A stretch of 64,000 nt of DNA. It comes from an uncultured Verrucomicrobiales bacterium (lineage in GTDB: Bacteria > Verrucomicrobiota > Verrucomicrobiia > Verrucomicrobiales > Akkermansiaceae). Each line of letters begins with the position of its first letter. The stretch's first letter is position 1. Shown here one piece after another: positions 1 to 8,316 of this stretch. The position numbers were made by a program, and so were the translations under genes. The notes under the pieces are model-generated. The model did no database searches, had not been told where the DNA came from, and saw only the letters and a program-made list of their open reading frames with translations. The stretch is taken from the NCBI GenBank assembly GCA_937885815.1, contig CALABM010000064.1, positions 1 to 64,000 on the forward strand, written 5' to 3'.

Positions 1-25
1 CCGCTTACTTTTAATTCGTAAATCA

Positions 26-51
26 ACGTGTCCCAAATCTTTGGGACACGT
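26..51. repeat. Perfect 12-bp inverted repeat upstream of the Pmp-like gene
   Basis: Two 12-base arms (26-37 and 40-51) are exact reverse complements separated by 2 bases, giving a 26-bp palindrome. It lies 31 bases upstream of the -35 box of the next gene. No run of T follows on the plus strand. It could be an operator for a dimeric regulator or a terminator stem for a gene left of the window; the sequence does not decide. Confidence 0.6.
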
Positions 52-82
52 ATGCGTGCCTAGGGAAAAACAATTATAAAAC

Positions 83-111
83 TTGACATACAAATCTCGA
101 ATGAGTATCAT
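83..111 (+). promoter_or_regulatory. Sigma70-type promoter of the Pmp-like gene
   Basis: TTGACA (83-88), a 17-base spacer and TATCAT (106-111). The predicted transcription start is near 118 and the ATG is at 121, so the mRNA would have a leader of only about 3 bases. Confidence 0.7.
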
Positions 112-120
112 GAGCAGGTT

Positions 121-3100
121 ATGAAATTACATCTTCCTATCGTGTTGCGAAATATTCTCCTTGCCGTAATCGTCGGTATGCCCTCTTATGTATTGGCTGC
201 GAACAATGATTATGTCGTAACCGGCGGTTCAGGAACGTCTAGTGATATAGGCTCGAGAGGCGGAGCTATTTGCGAAGAAGATGCCCCTATTTCTCTTTCG
301 GGGTATAATCTTTTACAATTGACGTTTAATAAAGTAACTCAAATGGGTGGGGCCATTTATGCAGCAGAAAAAACAGGGAAGGTGCAATACGTTAATGGAT
401 ACACACTTTATGACGTTCGTCCAAATTCAGTTTCATTGTCTGATATTGATAATATCAATATTTCAAACAACTTGGTGACCGTCTATGGAGAAGAGGTGTA
501 TGGAAGTTATCGAGATGGAATAGCGGGGGCGATTTACGGTAACACGTCCATTTCCAATTGCGGTGACATTTACTTTGCCGACAATACAGCCTATGGAACA
601 GCGGGGGCGATTTACGGTAACACGACCATTTCCAATTGCGGTGACATTTACTTTGCCGACAATACAGCCTATGGTATGGCAGGGGCGATTTGCGGTAACA
701 CGACCATTTCCAATTGCGGTGACATTTACTTTACCGACAATACAGCCGATAGTACGGCAGGGGCGATTTTCGGATTTCTGACTGTTACTGGGTCAGATTC
801 TCTTACCTTTCAAAATAACCATTCGGGAGGACTTGGAGGAGCTGTATACGGTGGAGCAGACATAAAAAGTAACAATGTTGTATATTTTATCAATAATAGT
901 GCGGATTGTGGTGGTGCCATCGATAATTCGGAGGGCGGAAATATATCCATAAGCGGCAACACAGAGGTTCAATTTAATACCAATACAACTTCCGAAGGTT
1001 CTGGCGGCGCTATTAATATCTATGAGGGAGAGCTTTCAGTTCAGAATAATATTAGTTTAATCTTTCAGCAAAATCAAGCTCAGACATTTGGTGGTGCCAT
1101 TGCAGCTGCTTATTATTCAGAAATCAATTTTTCAAAAAATAGAGGAGCAATATTATTTAGCGAAAATGTAGCTCAGACATGGGGCGGTGCCATTGGTGTA
1201 GATGGTCCATCAGACATCTATTTTGCAGAAAACAGTGAAGAGATATTATTTAGCGAAAATGTAGCTCAGACATTGGGTGGCGCCATTGCTACTACAACTG
1301 GTCTCATTTCATTTACTTCCAATGTGAAGGGTGTAACCTTTCAAAGTAATGAGGCCATGTATGATGGAGGTGCTATTTACACAATTTATGGGGAGCTTGA
1401 TTTTATTTCCAATTCCGGTACTACGAGTTTCTGTGGCAATACTGCCGGAACGGCCGGCGGAGCCATCTGTGGTGAATTGAGCAGCACGATAACGTTCCGT
1501 GGCAATGAGGACGTGATGTTTAGTGTGAACACTGCTTCCGAAGAAGGCGGTGCGATTTATGGGGGCGCTTTCAGCACGATAACACTAGATAGCAATGAGA
1601 GCGTGTCGTTTGAATCAAACGCGGCTTATGACGGTGGCGCAATCTGGGGCAATTTCTGTACGATAGCACTAAATAGCAATGAGAGCGTAACATTCTGCTA
1701 TAACGAGGCTAGAAATCACGGCGGCGCGATTTTTACCGCAGGCGATAATAGCAGTATTTCTCTTTTAGACAATGATTCCCTTTCCTTCAGCAACAACAGT
1801 GCCGCTAAGGCCGGCGCTGTCTATTCCTCCGGTGAGTTACTCATAAACGGCAACGGAGTGGTTGTCTTTTTGAGGAATGAAGCAGTAAGTGGGCGTGGCC
1901 CCATCGGTGGTGCGATATGTGCCTCTACCAATTTTTCATTAAATGAAAATATCGTAGTCTGTTTTGAGCATAATGATGTTAGGGTGGATGTTTCTGAGGA
2001 AGATATACCATTAAGTAATGTTGAGGGGGACGCATGGGGCGGAGCTATATTCGTCGGCCAAAACTTCAATTTATGTGGCAATGTCGAGGAAGTCACTTTT
2101 AGTTGCAATACGGTCGAGTCCGATTTCGGAACAGCTCTTGGTGGCGCATTGTTTAAAGCGAAAGGCGAGAGCGGGACAGCAATCGCCATTAATCGCAATG
2201 GTGTTGTCGAGTTCAGCTATAACTGCGCCACCTCATCTTCATATGGAACGACGGCAGCAGGCGGCGCTATTCATGCATTGGCTGATGTTTCTCTGATTGA
2301 TAACTCAAAGGTTAATTTCGAAGGTAACTTAGCAAGTACGTTCCACAGCTCCGTTGAAGCAAGCAATGCATATGGTGGTGCTATTTTTGTAAACGGTAAT
2401 CTTAGTATAGAGGGAAATGAAAGCTCCGTGAGCTTTAAATCGAATGCAGTTTATGCTGAAACTATCCTCGGTGAGGAATATGATGGCGGTGAAGCGTTCG
2501 TCAGAGGCGGTGCGATATATGGCGTTGACGGTGAGATGTCGCTTTCAAACTTAAAAGAGGTGGTAATTTCGGATAACCTCGCTGAAACTGAGGGTAATAT
2601 ATCTGCAGAGGCCTATGGCGGTGCTGTTTATTGGCAGGGTGATAACAGCTCAGTTACCATAAGTGGTAATGACTCACTTGTTATTGAGTGGAATTGTGCC
2701 ACAGCTACGGCCACTGTCTCATCAATCGCCAGAGGTGGCGCAATCTATAGTGCTTGCGACCTTTCAATAGATAATAATACGGGGGAAACCAACATAAGCG
2801 GCAATTGGGCATTGGCCTCTTCCAGCTCAAAAAGCTTCGCGGCCGGCGGTGCCATATTCGCATCCGGGGTAGAAATTCTTGAAAATGAGAACATTACCCT
2901 CAATCGAAACGAGGTGAGTGCGATGGGTTCGTCTGGTTCCCGTGCTGAAGCATGTGGCGGCGCGATATATGGTTTGAGCGATGGTGTGACGTTGAGCGGT
3001 AATTACAATGTAAGCGTCTCCTTGAATAGTGTATTGGCCTCTACATGGGCTAGCGGAGGTGTTGTGTACACTACGGGAATCTTTAGGGCTAATGATAATC

Positions 3101-5799
3101 AGTCGGTATTTCTTCAATACAACGACGCGGTTGTTTTTAGCGTTGATTCTGCTCTAGCTCGGGGTGGTGCTATATTTGCCGCAGGGGTAGAGATGTCTAA
3201 CAACGTAGATATTACCCTTGATGGAAGCTCAGCAGCCGCGAATACAGAAGGTGCCCATGCTGAAGCATACGGCGGTGCAATATACAGCACAACCAACGGC
3301 GTGACGTTGAGTGATAATGGCGATGTGAACATCGTTGGCAACTCGGCAGTCACCCAACCTATCGGCGGGTCTATAGCGCAAGGCGGTGCCATTTTTTCCT
3401 CTGGCGGCGATATCATTTTCGAAAATAATGAGGCAATCTCGATTGAATCAAACCATAGTTATGCTATATCTACCTCTGCCGGCGGTGCGATTGCTGCGAT
3501 TGATAATGCCAAAATCATCATGACGGGTAATGATGATGTAAGTTTTGACATCAACCATGTCAGCAGTGAAGACTCGGCATATGGTGGTGCGATTTATGCA
3601 TTAGGTGAGCTTGTAATTAGTGGCAGTGAGACGATAAGTTTCGATAGTAACTCTGCTATGGCAAATCAGGTATTCGGCGGTGCTATCTATGCAAAAAAAC
3701 TGACCATCAGCAGCAATGTTGCCGTCGAGTTCAATGGTAATTCCGCCTACTCTTCGCAAAAAAGTTATGGCGGTGCAATCTATACCGAAAGAGAATTGCT
3801 AATCAATGAAAATGCGGATATCACGTTCGCCGGAAACAGCGCTGTGTTTGGCGGTGCTATCTACAATTACGGCGAAAACACGGTTATCAGTGATAATGGA
3901 TTGGTCTCGTTTATCGGAAACACAGCGTTCCAAACTGGCGGTGCTATCTGTTCGGGAACTTTTTTGACCATCAGTAACAATGACTGCGTCACGTTCCGCG
4001 AGAATACCTGTTCGGATGGCCTTTCTTACGGTATGGGCGGTGCCATCAAGGCATCATATATGACTATCGGTGAGAACGCCGACGTCGCGTTCTGTAATAA
4101 TTATGCTAATAGATCCGGTGGTGCTATTTATGCATCCCTTGCTTTGACGGTTAGCGATAATGACACCGTTCTCTTCAGCGAAAACACCTCCCTAGATGGC
4201 GGTGCTATTTATGCAGGCGATAGTTTGATTATTAGCGGTAATAGTGATATTACATTCAATAGCAACTTCTCTACCGGGTGTGGCGGCGCAATCACGGCAT
4301 ATTCTGGTTCTGATAACTTGTTAATCAGTGATAATAAATCGGTCACATTCATTAGCAACTCATCTAACTACTACGGTGGTGCTATTTATGCAGGCGATGC
4401 TTTGACGGTTAGTGGGAATGGTAATGTCACGTTCAAATACAATTCCGTTGTTGATGACGGCGGTGCAATCTATGCACGCTGGGGCTTGGCCATCAGTGAT
4501 AATGATACAGTTGAATTTGACGGGAACTCCGCGAACATAGGCGGTGCTATTTGTGGATATGGTAATTTTACTATTAGCGGTAATGGTGATATCACGTTCA
4601 GCAACAACTCCGCTATTGAGGATGGCGGCGCTATCTGGGCAAATGGGCTGACTATCAGCAATAATGATACCGTTGCGTTCAGCTACAACTCCGCGAACAT
4701 AGGCGGTGCTATCCTAGACTATAGTGGCGTAAATATTGAAGGCAATGAGAGCGTCTTGTTTGAAAAGAACTATGAAGAACAAGATGGTAATTACCGCTTG
4801 CGCAGTATTTATGGAATGGGGGGAATGAATCTCTCCGCCAAGACCGGCGGTAATATTATCATTCATGATTCTGTATACATATCAGGAGCTTCACACTTCA
4901 ACGGCAATTACACGGGAGCTGATGGCAGCACACAAATCGCCGGCGGTGACATTATCTTCAGCGGCAAGTATGCTGAGGAGCATCTGAATGAAATTCTGGC
5001 TGCTCATTATGAAGACCGCACGGCCACAGTGGAAGAAATCCTGAACTCTCAGACCAGCACACTCAAGGGAGATGCCTACTTGCACGGCGGCAGTCTGCAG
5101 GTGGTGGACGGAGCCGTACTTGAGGTGAAAGGTAGCACAGTCAGCCTTGAAGATGGTAGCAATGCCACGCTGAAAGTCAGCGCCGCTGAACTGGACGCTG
5201 CCGACGCAAAGATTGAGGTAGGGGCCACGGCCAAGCTGCAGCTGAGCAATGGAGCCTCCATTACAGCCGATGAAATCAGCATTGAGGCCGGGGCTACCTT
5301 ATCTCTGGGCGATATAGCCGTTACGGAGCCCGCTGTTATGAGCGTAGGGCTGTTCTCTATGAATGGTAGGGGGGCGTCCACCGTTAATGTCATCAATGCG
5401 GATTTAACCTTCGAAGCAGGTTCTACCCTTGTAACGGATGGCTCCGGTACCTACATGGCAGATGGTTCTGTGCTGACATTCAATGCTACCAGTGAGGGTG
5501 AGAAAATCAATCTTGTGTTCACCCTTGGCACAGAATATAACGGGGATGGCCTGATGCAGATATTCTCCAATGTCAGCATTGTGAAGTTCCTTCTGGATGG
5601 TATTGAGGTTGACAGTTCAACGGGGCTGCAGGCAAGCGTGTTCTTCTCCGGTGATTACATCAGCGAAAATACCACAATTGTTTACGAGAGCACGACCGGG
5701 AGCCTCTACTTGCAGCAAGGCAACGTTCCTGAGCCCACCACGGCAACGCTGAGTCTCCTTGCTCTGGCAGCCCTTGCCGCTCGCCGCCGTCGCCGCTAA
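121..5799 (+). CDS. Giant Pmp-like GGAI/FxxN repeat surface protein with PEP-CTERM signal
   Basis: This 1892-aa protein starts with a signal peptide (about residues 1-26, cleavage after VLAA). Residues about 45-1560 hold roughly 47 copies, counted by eye, of a unit with GGAI (or AGAI/GGAV) followed 15-20 residues later by FxxN or a variant. These are the two signature motifs of chlamydial polymorphic membrane proteins, which fold as a right-handed beta-helix. Residues about 1560-1865 form a second beta-rich region. The C terminus has the PEP-CTERM layout: VPEP, a hydrophobic stretch and a five-Arg tail. No autotransporter beta-barrel is visible, so surface delivery by the exosortase pathway is inferred. 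Adhesion or a structural surface role is plausible but unproven. The promoter predicts an almost leaderless mRNA. Confidence 0.85.
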   Translation: MKLHLPIVLRNILLAVIVGMPSYVLAANNDYVVTGGSGTSSDIGSRGGAICEEDAPISLSGYNLLQLTFNKVTQMGGAIYAAEKTGKVQYVNGYTLYDVRPNSVSLSDIDNINISNNLVTVYGEEVYGSYRDGIAGAIYGNTSISNCGDIYFADNTAYGTAGAIYGNTTISNCGDIYFADNTAYGMAGAICGNTTISNCGDIYFTDNTADSTAGAIFGFLTVTGSDSLTFQNNHSGGLGGAVYGGADIKSNNVVYFINNSADCGGAIDNSEGGNISISGNTEVQFNTNTTSEGSGGAINIYEGELSVQNNISLIFQQNQAQTFGGAIAAAYYSEINFSKNRGAILFSENVAQTWGGAIGVDGPSDIYFAENSEEILFSENVAQTLGGAIATTTGLISFTSNVKGVTFQSNEAMYDGGAIYTIYGELDFISNSGTTSFCGNTAGTAGGAICGELSSTITFRGNEDVMFSVNTASEEGGAIYGGAFSTITLDSNESVSFESNAAYDGGAIWGNFCTIALNSNESVTFCYNEARNHGGAIFTAGDNSSISLLDNDSLSFSNNSAAKAGAVYSSGELLINGNGVVVFLRNEAVSGRGPIGGAICASTNFSLNENIVVCFEHNDVRVDVSEEDIPLSNVEGDAWGGAIFVGQNFNLCGNVEEVTFSCNTVESDFGTALGGALFKAKGESGTAIAINRNGVVEFSYNCATSSSYGTTAAGGAIHALADVSLIDNSKVNFEGNLASTFHSSVEASNAYGGAIFVNGNLSIEGNESSVSFKSNAVYAETILGEEYDGGEAFVRGGAIYGVDGEMSLSNLKEVVISDNLAETEGNISAEAYGGAVYWQGDNSSVTISGNDSLVIEWNCATATATVSSIARGGAIYSACDLSIDNNTGETNISGNWALASSSSKSFAAGGAIFASGVEILENENITLNRNEVSAMGSSGSRAEACGGAIYGLSDGVTLSGNYNVSVSLNSVLASTWASGGVVYTTGIFRANDNQSVFLQYNDAVVFSVDSALARGGAIFAAGVEMSNNVDITLDGSSAAANTEGAHAEAYGGAIYSTTNGVTLSDNGDVNIVGNSAVTQPIGGSIAQGGAIFSSGGDIIFENNEAISIESNHSYAISTSAGGAIAAIDNAKIIMTGNDDVSFDINHVSSEDSAYGGAIYALGELVISGSETISFDSNSAMANQVFGGAIYAKKLTISSNVAVEFNGNSAYSSQKSYGGAIYTERELLINENADITFAGNSAVFGGAIYNYGENTVISDNGLVSFIGNTAFQTGGAICSGTFLTISNNDCVTFRENTCSDGLSYGMGGAIKASYMTIGENADVAFCNNYANRSGGAIYASLALTVSDNDTVLFSENTSLDGGAIYAGDSLIISGNSDITFNSNFSTGCGGAITAYSGSDNLLISDNKSVTFISNSSNYYGGAIYAGDALTVSGNGNVTFKYNSVVDDGGAIYARWGLAISDNDTVEFDGNSANIGGAICGYGNFTISGNGDITFSNNSAIEDGGAIWANGLTISNNDTVAFSYNSANIGGAILDYSGVNIEGNESVLFEKNYEEQDGNYRLRSIYGMGGMNLSAKTGGNIIIHDSVYISGASHFNGNYTGADGSTQIAGGDIIFSGKYAEEHLNEILAAHYEDRTATVEEILNSQTSTLKGDAYLHGGSLQVVDGAVLEVKGSTVSLEDGSNATLKVSAAELDAADAKIEVGATAKLQLSNGASITADEISIEAGATLSLGDIAVTEPAVMSVGLFSMNGRGASTVNVINADLTFEAGSTLVTDGSGTYMADGSVLTFNATSEGEKINLVFTLGTEYNGDGLMQIFSNVSIVKFLLDGIEVDSSTGLQASVFFSGDYISENTTIVYESTTGSLYLQQGNVPEPTTATLSLLALAALAARRRRR
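523..756 (+). repeat. Three tandem 78-bp repeats inside the Pmp-like gene
   Basis: Units 523-600, 601-678 and 679-756 each encode 26 residues running from AGAI to about NTAYG and differ by only a few bases. The nucleotide identity is far higher than between the other repeats of the gene, so this block duplicated recently. The unit is a multiple of three, so copy-number change would keep the frame. Confidence 0.9.
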
Positions 5800-5831
5800 T
5801 GCGCCGCGGCCACCGGCGTCAAAATCCTTAT

Positions 5832-5861
5832 GAGGGGGCTTGGTAAATGCCAAGCCCTCTC
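5832..5861 (+). terminator. Hairpin after the Pmp-like gene, possible terminator
   Basis: A 12-bp stem (5832-5843 with 5850-5861, one G-T pair) and a 6-base loop sit 33 bases after the stop codon. No T-run follows, so it may act as an RNA-end stabiliser or a weak terminator. Confidence 0.45.
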
Positions 5862-5915
5862 ATTGGTTAGGAGGCAGACGGGGAGGCTCCCTTGCATGCA
5901 CAAAAGTGAAAATCC

Positions 5916-5942
5916 TTGACCTGTCAGGCCGGGGAGTATAAT
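5916..5942 (+). promoter_or_regulatory. Promoter of the small membrane protein gene
   Basis: TTGACC (5916-5921), a short 15-base spacer and a perfect TATAAT (5937-5942). The predicted start near 5949 is about 5 bases before the ATG at 5954. Confidence 0.65.
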
Positions 5943-5953
5943 ATGGCGGTGCG

Positions 5954-6430
5954 ATGAAGAACGCGGTTAAACGATCATTGGTGGCGAATGCCATTGTGCT
6001 GGGCGCAGTTGTCGGCGGCAGCCGATTGCTGGGCGTGCCTGCGGAAGAGCTGAAGGCGGTGTTCTGGTTTCAGCTGGTGGTACAGATGCTGATAAATGAG
6101 CTGTGGTTATATAGCTCAGCCCTGCCGGTTTTAATCGTCACATTCTTTCACCGGAAAGAGACCTCGCAGGAGCGCTCGGCTCTGCGGGCGATGAAGTTAA
6201 TTTCTCCCGTTCTGGTGCTGGTACCTGCTTTGCTTTATACCGTGCTTTACCTGCTAAACCCATGGATAGGTGAGTGGGTATACGCGGAGCTGGGCGTGCC
6301 CCTTTGTGGCGCTTTGCTGCTGGCCTCTCTGCTGGGGCAGGGGCTGCTGTTTGTTTTGGCGCTGCTGCTGAGCTTGGTCCCGGTGTGTCCTTCAGCGCTG
6401 TTTCATGCGCTGGATGACAAGTTAAGCTGA
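5954..6430 (+). CDS. Small multi-spanning membrane protein of unknown function
   Basis: I do not recognise this 158-aa protein. It is very hydrophobic, with about four likely membrane segments (around residues 8-28, 38-62, 82-106 and 116-145) joined by short basic loops, including a cytoplasm-like stretch FFHRKETSQERSALR. It has its own promoter and is transcribed convergently towards mnmG, with only 15 bases between the two stop codons. No catalytic motif is apparent. An inner-membrane location is inferred from composition. Confidence 0.6.
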   Translation: MKNAVKRSLVANAIVLGAVVGGSRLLGVPAEELKAVFWFQLVVQMLINELWLYSSALPVLIVTFFHRKETSQERSALRAMKLISPVLVLVPALLYTVLYLLNPWIGEWVYAELGVPLCGALLLASLLGQGLLFVLALLLSLVPVCPSALFHALDDKLS

Positions 6431-6445
6431 GGCGCCGTAGCAGCC

Positions 6446-8293
6446 TTACTTCTTCAGCCACACAAGCAGCAGTGCAATGTCCGCCGGGGTGATGCCCGGT
6501 ATGCGGGAGGCTTGGCCGATGGTGCCGGGGCGCACGCGGCTCAGGCGCTGGCGGGCCTCCGTTTTCATGGCAGGTATGGCATCATAATCAATGTCCGCCG
6601 GTATGCGCTTGTCCTCCTGGCGCTGCATGCGCTCAGCGGCTACTCGCATGCGCTCAATGTGAGCTGCAAAGACGACCTCAATGGCGATGGGTTCCCACAG
6701 CTCGGCGGGGAAGGTGGCCAGCAGTTCCGGCGGAAGCTGGTGCCAATCATTCTCCGGGCGGCGCAGCCAGAGGTTCAGGTTCACGCCTGGTTCCACTTTC
6801 ACATGGTTCGTGTGCTCCACACCCCGGCGTATGGCTGCAAGGCGCTCAGAGGCCGCTCTGCCGCGTTCTTCTGAGAGCAGGCCTATCTCAGCCGCGAGGG
6901 GGGACAGACGCAAATCTGCGTTATCCTGACGCAGCAGAAGGCGCATTTCTGCACGGCTGGTGAACATGCGGTATGGCTCATCCGTGCCGCGGGTCACGAG
7001 GTCATCAATCATCACGCCCAGATAGGCTTGGTCTCGGCGCAGGATGAGGGGCTCACGGCCCTGCAGGGAAAGGATGGCGTTAGCACCTGCCAGCAGTCCT
7101 TGGCCGGCGGCTTCTTCATAACCGCTGGTGCCGTTAATTTGGCCTGCAAAGTAGAGTCCGCGTACGCGTTTGGTTTCCAGAGTGGGCAGGAGCTCCGTGG
7201 GCGGCACATAATCGTACTCCACGGCATAACCGGGGCGGATAAGTTCCGCGCGTTCCAAGCCGGGGATGCTGTGCACGATGTCCTGCTGTACGAAGAAGGG
7301 GAGGCTGGAGGAGAGACCGTTCAGGTAGTACTCATCCGTACTGCGGCCCTCCGGCTCGATGAATATCTGATGGCGCTCCTTTTCAGCGAAGCGTACCACC
7401 TTGTCCTCAATGCTGGGGCAGTAGCGCGGGCCTGTACCCTCAATCACACCGCCAAAGAGCGGGCTGTACTGCAGATTCTGCCGGATGATGTCATGCGTGC
7501 GCTCGTTGGTGTATGTGGCTGCGCAGGGGAGCTGATGGAGCTCGAAATCGGCATCCGCCAGGTAATTGAGCGTGCAGTGGGGCTCCGAAGAGCGGTGAAG
7601 GACCTCACGCGAGATATTACTGAAGAGGGGCGGTGGTTCATCGCCGGGCTGCATTTCCAGCGAGCTGAAGTCGATGGTGCTGCCCTTGATACGCGGGGAT
7701 GTGCCGGTTTTGAAGCGGGCGAGCGGGAAGCCGAGCTTTTCCAGGCAGGCAGATATGCCGGTGGGCGCGGCACCCAGTCTGCCACCGGGCAGGTGGTCCA
7801 TGCCCACATGCAGCAGGCCGCGCATGAACGTTCCGCTGCAGAGCACCACAGCGCGGGCGGCAATCTTCTGCCCCCATGTGGTGGTTACGCCTGTTACTCG
7901 GCCATTTTCTACCACGATTTCGGCGGCATCTCCCTGCACGAGTTGCACGCCTTCCGCCGTTTCCATGACCCACTTCATGCGGGCGCGGTAGGCAAGCTTG
8001 TCGCACTGGGCACGGGGGGCACGCACGCTGGGGCCTTTGCTGGCATTCAGCATGCGGAACTGGATGGCGGTGGCATCCGTATTCAGTCCCATGGCACCGC
8101 CGAGGGCATCAATCTCGCGGACGATGTGGCCTTTGGCCAAGCCGCCGATGGCGGGGTTGCAGCTCATTTGGCCTATGGCGTCCAAATCATGCGTGATGAA
8201 AGCAACTGTTCCCCCCATACGAGCGGCTGCGAGCGCGGCCTCGATTCCGGCGTGGCCGCCGCCGATGACGGCTATATCGAAAACAGTGGACAT
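6446..8293 (-). CDS. mnmG: tRNA uridine-5-carboxymethylaminomethyl modification enzyme MnmG (GidA)
   Basis: MnmG works with MnmE to place carboxymethylaminomethyl groups on U34 of certain tRNAs, using FAD. The protein (615 aa from the chosen start) opens with the FAD-binding [21 protein letters not shown] and contains the family signatures [14 protein letters not shown] and [16 protein letters not shown]. Length is normal for the family (about 620-630). The reading frame extends 24 codons upstream, but the ATG at 8293 ([13 protein letters not shown]) matches the usual N terminus. It is the last gene of the dcw-type operon, 23 bases after the ankyrin gene. Confidence 0.95.
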   Translation of the reverse strand: MSTVFDIAVIGGGHAGIEAALAAARMGGTVAFITHDLDAIGQMSCNPAIGGLAKGHIVREIDALGGAMGLNTDATAIQFRMLNASKGPSVRAPRAQCDKLAYRARMKWVMETAEGVQLVQGDAAEIVVENGRVTGVTTTWGQKIAARAVVLCSGTFMRGLLHVGMDHLPGGRLGAAPTGISACLEKLGFPLARFKTGTSPRIKGSTIDFSSLEMQPGDEPPPLFSNISREVLHRSSEPHCTLNYLADADFELHQLPCAATYTNERTHDIIRQNLQYSPLFGGVIEGTGPRYCPSIEDKVVRFAEKERHQIFIEPEGRSTDEYYLNGLSSSLPFFVQQDIVHSIPGLERAELIRPGYAVEYDYVPPTELLPTLETKRVRGLYFAGQINGTSGYEEAAGQGLLAGANAILSLQGREPLILRRDQAYLGVMIDDLVTRGTDEPYRMFTSRAEMRLLLRQDNADLRLSPLAAEIGLLSEERGRAASERLAAIRRGVEHTNHVKVEPGVNLNLWLRRPENDWHQLPPELLATFPAELWEPIAIEVVFAAHIERMRVAAERMQRQEDKRIPADIDYDAIPAMKTEARQRLSRVRPGTIGQASRIPGITPADIALLLVWLKK

Positions 8294-8316
8294 GTGGTAA
8301 TCGTGAAGATGAAATA

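Noticed and set aside
523..756. Regular repeats that might suggest a CRISPR array
   Set aside because: The repeats are contiguous, in frame, encode the GGAI motif and have no unique spacers.
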